From the IMG/VR virus record IMGVR_UViG_3300034417_000021, positions 1 through 43,583 of that record: a stretch of 43,583 bases of DNA; one strand, 5' to 3'. The translations under genes and the position numbers were made by a program. The notes under the pieces were generated by a model, which saw only the letters and a program-made list of their open reading frames with translations, made no database searches and had not been told where the DNA came from. This document shows positions 1 through 6,625 of the stretch, piece by piece; within the stretch, counting starts at the first letter, position 1; every line of letters begins with the position of its first letter. Source of the stretch: a virus.

Positions 1-61
1 CCGACCGTCGCGTACATCATCCACGGGCAACGCTAGACGCCTCGCCGGTGTCGTCGCCCGG
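1..61. repeat. left copy of terminal direct repeat
   Basis: Matches 43523-43583 at 58 of 61 positions; the mismatches are at 5 (C against A), 38 (C against A) and 49 (T against A). The first 36 bases repeat the 3' end of the last tail gene, including its stop codon TAG at 34-36. This shows that the contig ends overlap, either as a circular assembly or as a terminally redundant genome. The mismatches suggest population variants or low-quality contig ends rather than an exact physical repeat. Confidence 0.9.
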
Positions 62-79
62 GCCCGGGCGACGGCTCCG
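46..79 (+). terminator. strong palindromic hairpin after the last tail gene
   Basis: Positions 53-72 are a perfect 20-base palindrome (GTCGCCCGGG / CCCGGGCGAC). Pairing continues outward: C52-G73, T51-G74 wobble, G50-C75, then G48, G47 and C46 with C77, C78 and G79. The only break is T49 opposite T76; the right-end copy of the repeat has A there, which would pair. It lies 9 bases after the stop of the last tail gene. There is no T tract, so it is an inferred terminator or RNA-stabilising hairpin. Confidence 0.5.
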
Positions 80-95
80 TGATACCCTCCTCAAA

Positions 96-953
96 ATGAA
101 CCCTCCCGCTCCCTACTACGAACACAACGGGATCACGATCTACCGGGCCGACTGTTTCGAGGTGCTCCACACGCTCAGCGGCGTCGGGGCGTTCGTGACG
201 GACGTTCCGTATTCCTCCGGCGGCGCGTTCCGCGGCGATCGAATGTTCTCGACGCTGAGCAAGTACGCGAGCTCGGATAGCAGTCAGCAGGCCGGGATCG
301 GGTTCACGGGCGACAATCGCGATCAGCGGGCGTTCCTGGCATAGTGCTCGCTCTGGATGAGCGCGGCGCGCGGCGCCTCGATCGAGGGCGCGACGTTCGC
401 GACGTTCATAGACTGGCGGCAACTCCCGACGATCACTGACGCGATCCAGGCGGGCGGATGGGTATGGAGGGGCGTCGGCGTATGGTCGAAGAAATTCGGC
501 CGGCCGCGCGACGGCGGCCGCTCGTCGGCGTGCGAGTTTCTCCCGTGGGGATCGAACGGCTCGCTCGTCGAGAACGGGCTCTATCCGTCGGGCGCGCTCG
601 AGAACGACGATCCGCCGGAGGTGCTCGGCTCCGTCGAGTACTCGCCGCCGCCCGTCTCGAAACGGCATCATCTCGCGGAGAAGCCGCTCGCCGTGATGGA
701 GTGGGCGATGGCGAACGTTCCCGCCGGCGCGCTCGTCGTCGATCCGTTCATGGGCTCCGGCTCGACGCTCGTCGTCGCGAAGCGTCGAGGGCTCAAGGCG
801 ATCGGGATCGACGTCGACGAGCGCCAGTGTGAGATCGCGGCGCGTCGGCTCTCGCAGGACATGCTCCCCGGCCTCGACGTCGAGGAGCTTGAAGGCGTCG
901 TCGAGGACCGCGACGACGCGCCGCCTCTACCGCTCGAGCAGGCGGAGGGGTAA
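96..953 (+). pseudogene. DNA methyltransferase (N6-adenine/N4-cytosine, beta class) interrupted by an amber codon
   Basis: A single frame from ATG 96 to TAA 951-953 would give 285 residues but is cut by TAG at 342-344. Reading through, the flanking residues are QRAFLA-stop-CSLWM, and in this family that position is normally Trp (TGG to TAG is one base). Motif order is that of the beta class: catalytic motif at residues 36-39, here DVPY instead of DPPY, then the SAM-binding DPFMGSGST at 216-224. The downstream part (ATG 357) keeps the SAM site but lacks the catalytic motif, so neither half should be active alone. Other genes here end in TAG, so the codon is not generally reassigned. No clear Shine-Dalgarno precedes ATG 96. 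A sequencing error at 343 is the alternative to real decay. Confidence 0.8.
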
Positions 954-992
954 GGGTTCGCGGTATCATCCCGTCAACAGGAGGCAGAGCGT

Positions 993-1505
993 ATGAAATT
1001 CAATCTCGGCAAATTCCTCGCAGTCGTCGCGCAGATCGGCCCGGTCATTCTGGCGGCGACGCCAGGCGGAGAGAAGATCCCCGCAGATCTGATCCCGAAG
1101 ATCGTCGGCGCGATCGGCGACGCGCAGCAGATCAAGGGCGCGAGCGGCGAGGAGAAGAAGCGCCACGTCATGAGCATCCTCGCGGCGGGCGTCGATGTCG
1201 CGAACGCTACCGGGAAGGTCAAGCTCGACACGGCGGAGATCCAGGCCGTCGCGAGCACCGGGATCGATAACGTCGTCGCGACGGTCAAGATCGTCCAGGG
1301 CGCAAAGGTCGCCGTCGATCCCGCCGTCGCGTCGGCCGCCGGCGTCGGCGTCGAGCACGGCGGGATCGCCGGAGCGTCGAGGCCCGGCGTCGATACCGCG
1401 CAGCGTCAGACCGATCTCGGCGAGGGTCACTCGACGCACGGACACGGCTCCGCCGACAACCTCCCGCCGGCCGACGGCGATCGCCCGGCCGATTCCAAGT
1501 CCTGA
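993..1505 (+). CDS. hypothetical protein, Ala-rich, last gene before a terminator
   Basis: Begins with MKFNLGKFLAVVAQIGPVIL, a short hydrophobic N-terminal stretch that is too weakly hydrophobic for a confident signal or membrane call. Residues 20-110 look helical; residues 125-170 are polar and rich in Gly, Asp and His. AGGAGG at 980-985 sets the start. It lies at the end of the late (tail and lysis) run and is followed by a hairpin terminator at 1522-1551. Phages often carry uncharacterised small structural or lysis-associated proteins at this place, but nothing here identifies the role. 170 residues. Confidence 0.75.
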   Translation: MKFNLGKFLAVVAQIGPVILAATPGGEKIPADLIPKIVGAIGDAQQIKGASGEEKKRHVMSILAAGVDVANATGKVKLDTAEIQAVASTGIDNVVATVKIVQGAKVAVDPAVASAAGVGVEHGGIAGASRPGVDTAQRQTDLGEGHSTHGHGSADNLPPADGDRPADSKS

Positions 1506-1521
1506 TCGTTCCCGCCTCAAA

Positions 1522-1551
1522 CCGACGGGGATCCTCGCGGGTCCTCGTCGG
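1522..1551 (+). terminator. hairpin terminator candidate
   Basis: A 13-base stem (1522-1534 with 1539-1551, two G-T wobbles) closes a TCGC loop. The following bases are pyrimidine-rich (CCTCCCGCCTCCC) but contain no T run. It lies 16 bases after the stop at 1505 and just before the promoter at 1567, so it probably separates late from early transcription. Confidence 0.55.
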
Positions 1552-1566
1552 CCTCCCGCCTCCCAT

Positions 1567-1595
1567 TTGACACGCGTTAGCTACTCTGCTAACGT
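1567..1595 (+). promoter_or_regulatory. early promoter (perfect -35, extended -10)
   Basis: TTGACA at 1567-1572 is a perfect sigma70-type -35 box. After 17 bases comes TAACGT at 1590-1595, preceded by TG at 1587-1588, giving an extended -10 (TGCTAACGT). The predicted start, about 7 bases after the -10, falls at or next to A1602, the first base of the ATG of the next gene, so the transcript would be leaderless or nearly so. This is the clearest promoter I find in the window. Confidence 0.7.
1575..1594. promoter_or_regulatory. operator-like inverted repeat inside the promoter
   Basis: CGTTAGC (1575-1581), TACTCT, GCTAACG (1588-1594) is a perfect 7-base inverted repeat with a 6-base spacer. It covers the distal half of the spacer and the -10 box, so a bound dimer would block RNA polymerase. 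The obvious candidate ligand is the Cro/CI-type protein encoded at 1957-2142 in the same transcript, which would make this an autoregulated early operon. The binding partner is inferred. Confidence 0.6.
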
Positions 1596-1601
1596 CTCTA
1601 C

Positions 1602-1811
1602 ATGACGATCACTGACGCACGCGGCCGCTACCTTGGAACGATGGACGACGCGATCGCGCGCCCGGCCGGGCCGTGGCTCACGAACCGCCGCGTCGAGATT
1701 GTGATCCCGCGCTCGGCGCTCCGGGGCCGGGACGTTCGCGAGGCGCTCGCCGACGAGATCCCGGTCTCGCCGGAAGTCCTCGCGGAGATGGCGAACGGAC
1801 GGCGCTCGTGA
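1602..1811 (+). CDS. hypothetical protein, first gene of the early operon
   Basis: 69 residues, no recognised family. There is no Shine-Dalgarno upstream, and the promoter just before it predicts a transcript starting at the ATG, so it is probably translated leaderless. The middle segment (RRVEIVIPRSALRGRDVREAL, near residues 29-49) looks like a small mixed alpha/beta fold. It overlaps the next gene by GTGA at 1808-1811. Confidence 0.65.
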   Translation: MTITDARGRYLGTMDDAIARPAGPWLTNRRVEIVIPRSALRGRDVREALADEIPVSPEVLAEMANGRRS

Positions 1812-1960
1812 TCGTCGCCTACACGATCCGGCATCGGACGCGCGGCGACGTCGGCGGGTTCGACAGCATGACGGAGGCGACGCTCGTCGCGCTCCGGCTC
1901 GGATGGCTGATCGCCGACTGGACGATCGAAAACGTAGAGAGAGAGGCGATCGCACAATGA
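1808..1960 (+). CDS. small hypothetical protein
   Basis: 50 residues from GTG 1808, chosen because it makes the GTGA overlap used throughout this genome. A pattern such as DSMTEATLVALRLGWLIADW suggests a short helical protein. It overlaps the following regulator gene by ATGA at 1957-1960, so the two are probably translationally coupled. No function recognised. Confidence 0.6.
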   Translation: MIVAYTIRHRTRGDVGGFDSMTEATLVALRLGWLIADWTIENVEREAIAQ

Positions 1961-2142
1961 AGGAAATCGATCCGCTCGAAAGGCTCAAGCGTTTCGTGGG
2001 CGAGCACGAGACGCAGCGAGCGGCCGCCGACGCGCTCGGAATCTCCCGGCCGTACCTGAGCGACATCCTCAACGGCCGTCGCGAATTCTCGGATCCGATC
2101 CTCGACAAGCTCGGACTCCGGCGCGTCGTCGTCGCGGCGTAA
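1957..2142 (+). CDS. Cro/CI-type (XRE) helix-turn-helix regulator
   Basis: 61 residues, almost entirely one DNA-binding domain. Residues 19-42 (ETQRAAADALGISRPYLSDI and following) form a classic HTH with the LGIS-RPYLSDILNG signature of the XRE family. There is no C-terminal oligomerisation or peptidase domain, so it is Cro-like or an Arc-sized repressor rather than a full CI. It is the third gene of the operon starting at 1602, and the inverted repeat at 1575-1594 is its likely operator. GAGAGAGG about 12 bases upstream may serve as its ribosome binding site. With no integrase found, a lysogeny role is unproven. Confidence 0.85.
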   Translation: MKEIDPLERLKRFVGEHETQRAAADALGISRPYLSDILNGRREFSDPILDKLGLRRVVVAA

Positions 2143-2179
2143 CACACTCCCACATAATCAGCAGGGCGAGGGCGAAACC

Positions 2180-2428
2180 ATGAGCAGACAGACAGCACGT
2201 ACCACGTACGGCGCGGGCCTCACGACGAGCGAGCGGCGCCAGTGGAACCGACAGACAGACGCGCTCCTCGCGCGTCGTTCGGCCGACTGCCAGCGATCGA
2301 TCGCGGCGCGTCGGCAGGCGGAGGCGGCGACAGTCGCCCGCCTCACGGCCTCGCATCCCGGGGCCTCGTGGCACTACGTGAACCACCCGACGGTGGGCCG
2401 CGTGCTCGTGAGCGTGCCCAATGACTAA
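2180..2428 (+). CDS. hypothetical protein
   Basis: 82 residues with an Arg/Gln/Ala-rich helical N-terminal two thirds and a short C-terminal beta segment (SWHYVNHPTVGRVLVSVP). The purine stretch GGGCGAGGGCG upstream is a weak ribosome binding site. It overlaps the next gene by eight bases at 2421-2428. No family recognised. Confidence 0.6.
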   Translation: MSRQTARTTYGAGLTTSERRQWNRQTDALLARRSADCQRSIAARRQAEAATVARLTASHPGASWHYVNHPTVGRVLVSVPND

Positions 2429-2987
2429 CGCCGCCCTCGTGCTCTCCGCGAACATGCAGCCGATCGATCGGCTGATCGCCTCCGTGATGATCTCGCGCGC
2501 GAAGCGGGAGATCCGGCGCGACGTCGAGGCCGGGCAGGTTCCCGCCGACGTCGCGAGCTTCGCCGATCTCCACGATCACGCCGACGCGAACTGCTACGGC
2601 GGCGCCGACGAACCGACGTCGCCGATCTACTACGTCTCCGGCGAGGGCGGCGACGAGCCGCAGCGGGCGGAGTGGGCGGCCCGGATCCATAACTTTGTAA
2701 TGGAGCGGCTCGACACGTGGATCAAGGCGGGCGGGCTCCGCGCAGCGCCGCCGACGGAGCGCGCCGACTGCGAACACGACGATCGCGAAGTCGTCGCGAC
2801 GGTGATGATCTCGTGCAAGTTTTGCGGGTTCGATATCGGCGAGAACCGGGGCGCCGACGTGCGCGAGGGCATGCTCACGTGCGAGAGTTGCGGCGGAACG
2901 TTCGCCGTCCCGGCCGCCGCGATTCATGACGCGCAGTGGCAATGCCTCGTCGCTCTCGGCGAGGCCGATCCCGACGAGGGGAAGTGA
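2421..2987 (+). CDS. hypothetical protein with C-terminal zinc ribbon
   Basis: 188 residues. The N-terminal half is helical (DRLIASVMISRAKREIRRDV). Near residues 134-157 two pairs, CKFCG and CESCGG, form a likely zinc ribbon. This suggests nucleic-acid or protein binding, not a defined reaction. It ends in a GTGA overlap with the cytosine methyltransferase gene, so the two are probably co-translated, but a shared role is only inference. Confidence 0.65.
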   Translation: MTNAALVLSANMQPIDRLIASVMISRAKREIRRDVEAGQVPADVASFADLHDHADANCYGGADEPTSPIYYVSGEGGDEPQRAEWAARIHNFVMERLDTWIKAGGLRAAPPTERADCEHDDREVVATVMISCKFCGFDIGENRGADVREGMLTCESCGGTFAVPAAAIHDAQWQCLVALGEADPDEGK

Positions 2988-4786
2988 TCCCGCGTGTCGA
3001 GCACCCGTACACCGTCGGATCGCTGTTCGCCGGGATCGGCGGATTCGATCTCGGATTTGAGCGAGCCGGATTCCGGATCCTCTGGCAATGCGAGGCCGAC
3101 GAATTCTGTCGAGCCGTCCTCCGGCATCATTGGCCCGACGTTCCCTGCTATGGAGACGTCCGGATCCTGCATCCCGTTCGACTGGCCGACGCCGGAAGCG
3201 AAGAACGCGTCGTCGGGTCCGGATCTCGCGAGGCGGAACCGGCCGGGGAGCGGGGGCGACGATCTGGTTACGACGGTGGAGCGGGCGATCTGGCTCACGC
3301 CGGCGGCGTCGGACGCAAACGGGGAGCGGGAGCCCGACGGCAAACGCTCGACGGGTCTGAATACGCAAGCCGTGTCGACGTCCTCGTCGGCGGGTTCCCG
3401 TGCCAGGACGTCTCCGACGCTGGCAAGCGAGTTGGTCTGGACGGGGATCGATCCGGGCTCTGGTACGAATTCGATCGTCTCATTGGCGAGTTTCGCCCGC
3501 GGATCGTGGTTATCGAGAACGTCCGAGGACTCATTGTTCGGGGAATCGATGCCGTTCTCGGATGCTTGGCCGATCGAGGGTATGACGCGGAGTGGGCGAT
3601 TGTACGAGCGTCCGATGTTGAAGCGCCGCACCGTCGGGAGCGGATCTTCATCATCGCGTATCGACGACTGGCTGACGCCGAACGCGACTCCCGACGCGAC
3701 GAGCAACAACGGCACGAACGCGGGGCGCCCGGCGACGGGCAAGAGTCTCGCGAGGCAGGCCCGGGGCGACTGGCCGACGCCGATCAGCGAGGACAGCGAG
3801 AGTCGCACGGCGAACGGAACGCTGACCGACGCGGTTCGGCAGAAGGATCCGGAGTGGCCGACTCCCGACACGATCAACCGCAAGAGCCGACGCGCGATGA
3901 CGGCCTCGACGAACAATGGGCGCCGGAGCGGGGGCGGGCAGTCGTCGCCGCCGGGCCTCGAGCAAGCGGCGGAACTGTCGGAGGGGATCATCCCGCGGGA
4001 ACTCGAGAACCTCGACGAGCTCCCGCCGAAAACCCGATCGATCTGGCCGACGCCGACGGCGATGGACGCGGCGGGTTTCGAGGGGAAGCCCGACGTCGGC
4101 CGCACGAGCCCGAACTCCGGCCGCACGCTCACGGGAGCGGCCCGCGACGCGGATCCCGATGGTGCGAGCTGTACTCCGTCTGCGCCGATCCGAACCGATG
4201 CGACGATCCCAACGACTGCCGACTCGCGCGAGACGGCCGCGACGCTCCCGACGGATGGCGATGGGATCCGGAGATCGATGAGTTTGTGGCCGACGCCGCA
4301 GACGACGGACGCGAACGCGGCGGCCCGCCACACGACGACGACGGGGATCATGCACTCGGGAACGACGCTCACCGACGCGACGCGCGCAGCGGAGGAGGAG
4401 GCGACGGAACCGCCGGCGTCGAATTGGCTCACGCCGCAGAGCCGGGATCACAAGGGGATCTCTCAGAAGGTCGCGAAGGGTCTATACACGGGCGGGCTCC
4501 CCGATCAACTCGCTGGCCTGCAAGACCGGGAGAAGCTCAGTACGAGTGGGAGCCTCCCCGCGTCGTCTCCTCGTCCCGTGCTAAATCCGGATTGGGTCGA
4601 GAGCTTGATGGGTTTCCCGATCGGATGGACGGACGTCGGCGTGCAAAGCGCCGCGAGCGGCTCGGCGCGCTCGGGAACGCGATCGTCCCGCAAGTCGCCG
4701 AACTCGTCGCCTATCGAGTGATCGAGATCTTAGAGTGGCAGGACACGCGCGGTACGGAGGGCGAGCCGGCCGATCGCGATCGGTGA
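2984..4786 (+). CDS. dcm: DNA cytosine-C5 methyltransferase
   Basis: 600 residues from GTG 2984 (GTGA overlap). It methylates cytosine C5 in DNA using SAM. Visible motifs in order: motif I FAGIGGFDLG at about 15-24; motif IV GGFPCQDVS with catalytic Cys140; motif VI ENV at 178-180; motif VIII-like APHRRERIF near 218; motif X GNAIVPQ at about 565. It is longer than usual because of two low-complexity Asp/Arg/Gly-rich stretches, one between motifs I and IV and one of about 320 residues between VIII and X, where the target-recognition region should be. These stretches hold repeated LADA/LAHA/VADS units that coincide base for base with W[P/L]TP repeats of a second frame (see 2994-4721). Likely role: protection from host restriction. 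The recognition sequence cannot be read from the protein. Confidence 0.9.
   Translation: MIPRVEHPYTVGSLFAGIGGFDLGFERAGFRILWQCEADEFCRAVLRHHWPDVPCYGDVRILHPVRLADAGSEERVVGSGSREAEPAGERGRRSGYDGGAGDLAHAGGVGRKRGAGARRQTLDGSEYASRVDVLVGGFPCQDVSDAGKRVGLDGDRSGLWYEFDRLIGEFRPRIVVIENVRGLIVRGIDAVLGCLADRGYDAEWAIVRASDVEAPHRRERIFIIAYRRLADAERDSRRDEQQRHERGAPGDGQESREAGPGRLADADQRGQRESHGERNADRRGSAEGSGVADSRHDQPQEPTRDDGLDEQWAPERGRAVVAAGPRASGGTVGGDHPAGTREPRRAPAENPIDLADADGDGRGGFRGEARRRPHEPELRPHAHGSGPRRGSRWCELYSVCADPNRCDDPNDCRLARDGRDAPDGWRWDPEIDEFVADAADDGRERGGPPHDDDGDHALGNDAHRRDARSGGGGDGTAGVELAHAAEPGSQGDLSEGREGSIHGRAPRSTRWPARPGEAQYEWEPPRVVSSSRAKSGLGRELDGFPDRMDGRRRAKRRERLGALGNAIVPQVAELVAYRVIEILEWQDTRGTEGEPADRDR
2994..4721 (+). 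CDS. overprinted W[P/L]TP-repeat protein in the +1 frame of the C5 methyltransferase gene
   Basis: A second frame, open for 575 codons from GTG 2994 (523 from ATG 3150), lies wholly inside the methyltransferase gene. It has eight W[P/L]TP units (for example DWPTPEAK, IWLTPAAS, NWLTPQSR), a stretch FSDAWPIEGMTRSGRLYERP and a C-terminal LNPDWVESLMGFPIGWTD. I recall these patterns from phage proteins found with C5 methyltransferases, often annotated as methyltransferase-associated. It has no SAM or catalytic motif. The ATG at 3150 lacks a good ribosome binding site. It could be a real overlapping gene, or a conserved by-product of the methyltransferase repeats that is annotated elsewhere by mistake. 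Confidence 0.45.
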   Translation: MSSTRTPSDRCSPGSADSISDLSEPDSGSSGNARPTNSVEPSSGIIGPTFPAMETSGSCIPFDWPTPEAKNASSGPDLARRNRPGSGGDDLVTTVERAIWLTPAASDANGEREPDGKRSTGLNTQAVSTSSSAGSRARTSPTLASELVWTGIDPGSGTNSIVSLASFARGSWLSRTSEDSLFGESMPFSDAWPIEGMTRSGRLYERPMLKRRTVGSGSSSSRIDDWLTPNATPDATSNNGTNAGRPATGKSLARQARGDWPTPISEDSESRTANGTLTDAVRQKDPEWPTPDTINRKSRRAMTASTNNGRRSGGGQSSPPGLEQAAELSEGIIPRELENLDELPPKTRSIWPTPTAMDAAGFEGKPDVGRTSPNSGRTLTGAARDADPDGASCTPSAPIRTDATIPTTADSRETAATLPTDGDGIRRSMSLWPTPQTTDANAAARHTTTTGIMHSGTTLTDATRAAEEEATEPPASNWLTPQSRDHKGISQKVAKGLYTGGLPDQLAGLQDREKLSTSGSLPASSPRPVLNPDWVESLMGFPIGWTDVGVQSAASGSARSGTRSSRKSPNSSPIE

Positions 4787-4809
4787 GACACAGTAGGGAG
4801 GCAGAGCAG

Positions 4810-5079
4810 ATGAGAAATCAGAGCATGAAGCGGAAGGTCGAGCGGGGCGACGCGCTCGACGTCGAGAGCATGATCGAACTGGCGACGCCGGAGCCTGGCA
4901 CGCTCTACGCGGGAACGTTCCGGCTCGATCGGTTCGTCGAGGACGTCGATTACTACGTCGGCTCGACGGAGCAGTGGATATGGTCGATCGGGCGGCGCCT
5001 GAGCGACGGCGCGATCTTCGCCGCGATCGACTCCCGGTTCGCGGGGAACCCGGAGTTTCATTGTCTGTGGCTCCGATGA
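4810..5079 (+). CDS. hypothetical protein
   Basis: 89 residues from ATG 4810, preceded by AGGGAGG about 9 bases upstream; an in-frame ATG at 4825 is less well placed. After a charged N-terminus the body alternates beta-like segments (TLYAGTFRLDRFVEDVDYYV, then IWSIGRRLSDGAIFAAIDSR), suggesting a small compact fold. It overlaps the next gene by ATGA. No function recognised. Confidence 0.65.
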   Translation: MRNQSMKRKVERGDALDVESMIELATPEPGTLYAGTFRLDRFVEDVDYYVGSTEQWIWSIGRRLSDGAIFAAIDSRFAGNPEFHCLWLR

Positions 5080-5228
5080 GTCGATACCTCCTCGCGCTCC
5101 TCGTCGGCCTCGCGTGCGGCGCCGTGGCGCTCCTGATCCGGAGCCGTCGGCGATCGACGCTCGATCGCGAAGCGGCCCGCCTCGCGAGCCTGGGCACGGT
5201 CGAGGCGCACCGGGAGCGCCGACAGTGA
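5076..5228 (+). CDS. small single-pass membrane protein
   Basis: 50 residues. Residues 3-21 (RYLLALLVGLACGAVALLI) form one transmembrane helix, followed by a basic, helical cytoplasmic-type tail (RSRRRSTLDREAARL). The positive-inside rule would place the tail in the cytoplasm. It overlaps neighbours by ATGA and GTGA between two DNA-modification genes. Membrane proteins this size in early operons can act in superinfection exclusion or host takeover, but nothing specific is visible. Confidence 0.55.
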   Translation: MSRYLLALLVGLACGAVALLIRSRRRSTLDREAARLASLGTVEAHRERRQ

Positions 5229-5848
5229 CGGTCAAGCGAGCGCAGTCGTTCGCGTACCTCCGCACGAAGGGCCGTCACTCGTGCGACTCCCCGGAGTGGT
5301 TCACGCCGGCGCCGTTCGCCGACGCGGCGCGCGAGGTGTTCGGCGGCGAGATCGATCTCGATCCGGCGTCGCACGCGGAAGCGAATCGGATCATTGGCGC
5401 GCTCCGCTATTTCGACAAGCGAGCGAACGGCCTCCGTCTCCGATGGCGCGCCGGGTCCGTGTTCATCAACGCGCCCGGCGGGCTCGTTCCGGAATTCTGG
5501 CACCGGCTGATCGACGAGTGGGAGGCCGGTTCTTTCAAGGCGGCGATCTGGATCGGCTACTCGATCGAGCAGCTTCAAACGCTCCAGGGGTACGAGGTTC
5601 GCTCGCCGCTCGATTTTCCGATCTGTGTTCCGGAGCGCCGGATCCCGTTCGTCGAGAGCGAGGCGAAACGGCTCGAGCGGTTCGCGAAGATCGACAAGGA
5701 AAACCGGCGCCGCCGCGTCGAGGGCCTCGCGCGCCTCGAAAAGAAAACGGCGGCCGCGCCGTCGCACGCGAACTACATCACGTATATCGGCCGGGCTCCG
5801 GCGAGGTTCGCCCGCGTGTTCGGGGCATTCGGCCAGGTCAAACGGTAG
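5225..5848 (+). CDS. Dam-family DNA N6-adenine methyltransferase
   Basis: 207 residues from GTG 5225. It matches the phage DNA N-6-adenine-methyltransferase family: SPEWFTP near 22-28, the acidic IDLDPASHAEAN at 43-54, and the catalytic segment FINAPGG at 80-86 followed by EFW. The catalytic NPPY-type motif is NAPG here; related phage enzymes, as I recall, use NPPG, so Ala83 is a departure that may lower activity. The C-terminal third is basic and may bind DNA. Likely role: anti-restriction methylation beside the C5 enzyme. Confidence 0.8.
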   Translation: MTVKRAQSFAYLRTKGRHSCDSPEWFTPAPFADAAREVFGGEIDLDPASHAEANRIIGALRYFDKRANGLRLRWRAGSVFINAPGGLVPEFWHRLIDEWEAGSFKAAIWIGYSIEQLQTLQGYEVRSPLDFPICVPERRIPFVESEAKRLERFAKIDKENRRRRVEGLARLEKKTAAAPSHANYITYIGRAPARFARVFGAFGQVKR

Positions 5849-5857
5849 AAACGAAAA

Positions 5858-5895
5858 CGCCGCCGACTCCCGGGCGAGGGGAGCCGACGGCGGCG
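5858..5895 (+). other. intergenic hairpin, possible terminator or attenuator
   Basis: CGCCGCCG (5858-5865) pairs with CGGCGGCG (5888-5895). Inside, CTCCC pairs with GGGAG around a GGGCGAG loop, with small unpaired stretches between. It starts ten bases after the stop of the Dam-family gene. No T run follows; instead the ribosome binding site AGGGAGG of the next gene comes directly after, so attenuation or mRNA processing is as likely as termination. Confidence 0.4.
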
Positions 5896-5912
5896 AGCAG
5901 GGAGGCCAAACC

Positions 5913-6206
5913 GTGAGCGGTTCACATTCTACACGAGTCCTACGATTCCCGTCGCGCGGCGCCGCCGTGGCGCTCCGGCAACATGCGCGCGTCGCGATCG
6001 AGGGCGGCCCGCCGAACGTGCTCGCGCGGCTCCGCGTGCGGGCGCACGGCGAAGCGAACCGGCATCGTCTCGGGATCTGGCGCGAGGATCCCGAACGGCC
6101 GGGCGTCGAGATGATCGCCTGTATCCACTGCGGCGCGGGCGCGAGCGTCAACCGCGAGGCCGCGATCGAGAGCGTCTCGAAAGAACTCCTCGAGGCGTGC
6201 AAGTGA
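5913..6206 (+). CDS. hypothetical protein with one CxxC motif
   Basis: 97 residues from GTG 5913, with AGGGAGG about 9 bases upstream. There is a basic middle (ARLRVRAHGEANRHRLGIW) and a CIHCG motif near residue 71, a half zinc site that could dimerise. No family recognised. It follows the hairpin at 5858-5895 and overlaps the next gene by GTGA. Confidence 0.6.
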   Translation: MSGSHSTRVLRFPSRGAAVALRQHARVAIEGGPPNVLARLRVRAHGEANRHRLGIWREDPERPGVEMIACIHCGAGASVNREAAIESVSKELLEACK

Positions 6207-6625
6207 GGCGATTCCCTTACGGCACGTTCGGCGCGTTCCGGGGCTCCGGCGGAGGCGGCGAGCGGAAGCCGCTCCCGTCCTGTTTCAAGCACTACGATCG
6301 CGTCCTCGTCGGCGCCGACAAAGCCAAGGGCCGCCTCCTGAAATGTGAAAAGCGGGACGGCGGAGGTTCCTACTACAAAGTCAAAACCGACGGCGGGGAG
6401 TGGCGATGGCCCGACGTCCTGATCCTCGACGGGCCAGGCGCGCACGTCGGAATCTGCGAAGCGGGCGAGGGCCGGTTCATGACGGATCAGATCGGCGACG
6501 GGCTCCTCTGTCCGCTCCACAATGCGGAGATGTTCGGCACGACGGCCGATCACGCCGCCGACGCGGAGGCCGACCGCTACCGGCGGAAAGGGAACACGAC
6601 GACATGGAAACGCGGCCGACGTTGA
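6203..6625 (+). CDS. hypothetical protein
   Basis: 140 residues from GTG 6203 (GTGA overlap; GTG 6197 is also possible). It contains a Gly-rich start, then beta-type segments (YDRVLVGADKAKGRLLKCEK, YYKVKTDGGEWRWPDVLIL) that resemble a small SH3- or KOW-like barrel. That resemblance is only by eye. It overlaps the next gene by 22 bases. Confidence 0.6.
   Translation: MRRFPYGTFGAFRGSGGGGERKPLPSCFKHYDRVLVGADKAKGRLLKCEKRDGGGSYYKVKTDGGEWRWPDVLILDGPGAHVGICEAGEGRFMTDQIGDGLLCPLHNAEMFGTTADHAADAEADRYRRKGNTTTWKRGRR

Noticed and set aside
2924-4432. Antisense open frame opposite the cytosine methyltransferase gene
   Set aside because: Mirrors the repetitive sense sequence (VGQS, GVGH repeats are the complement of the LADA/WPTP units) and has no start signal or neighbours on that strand.
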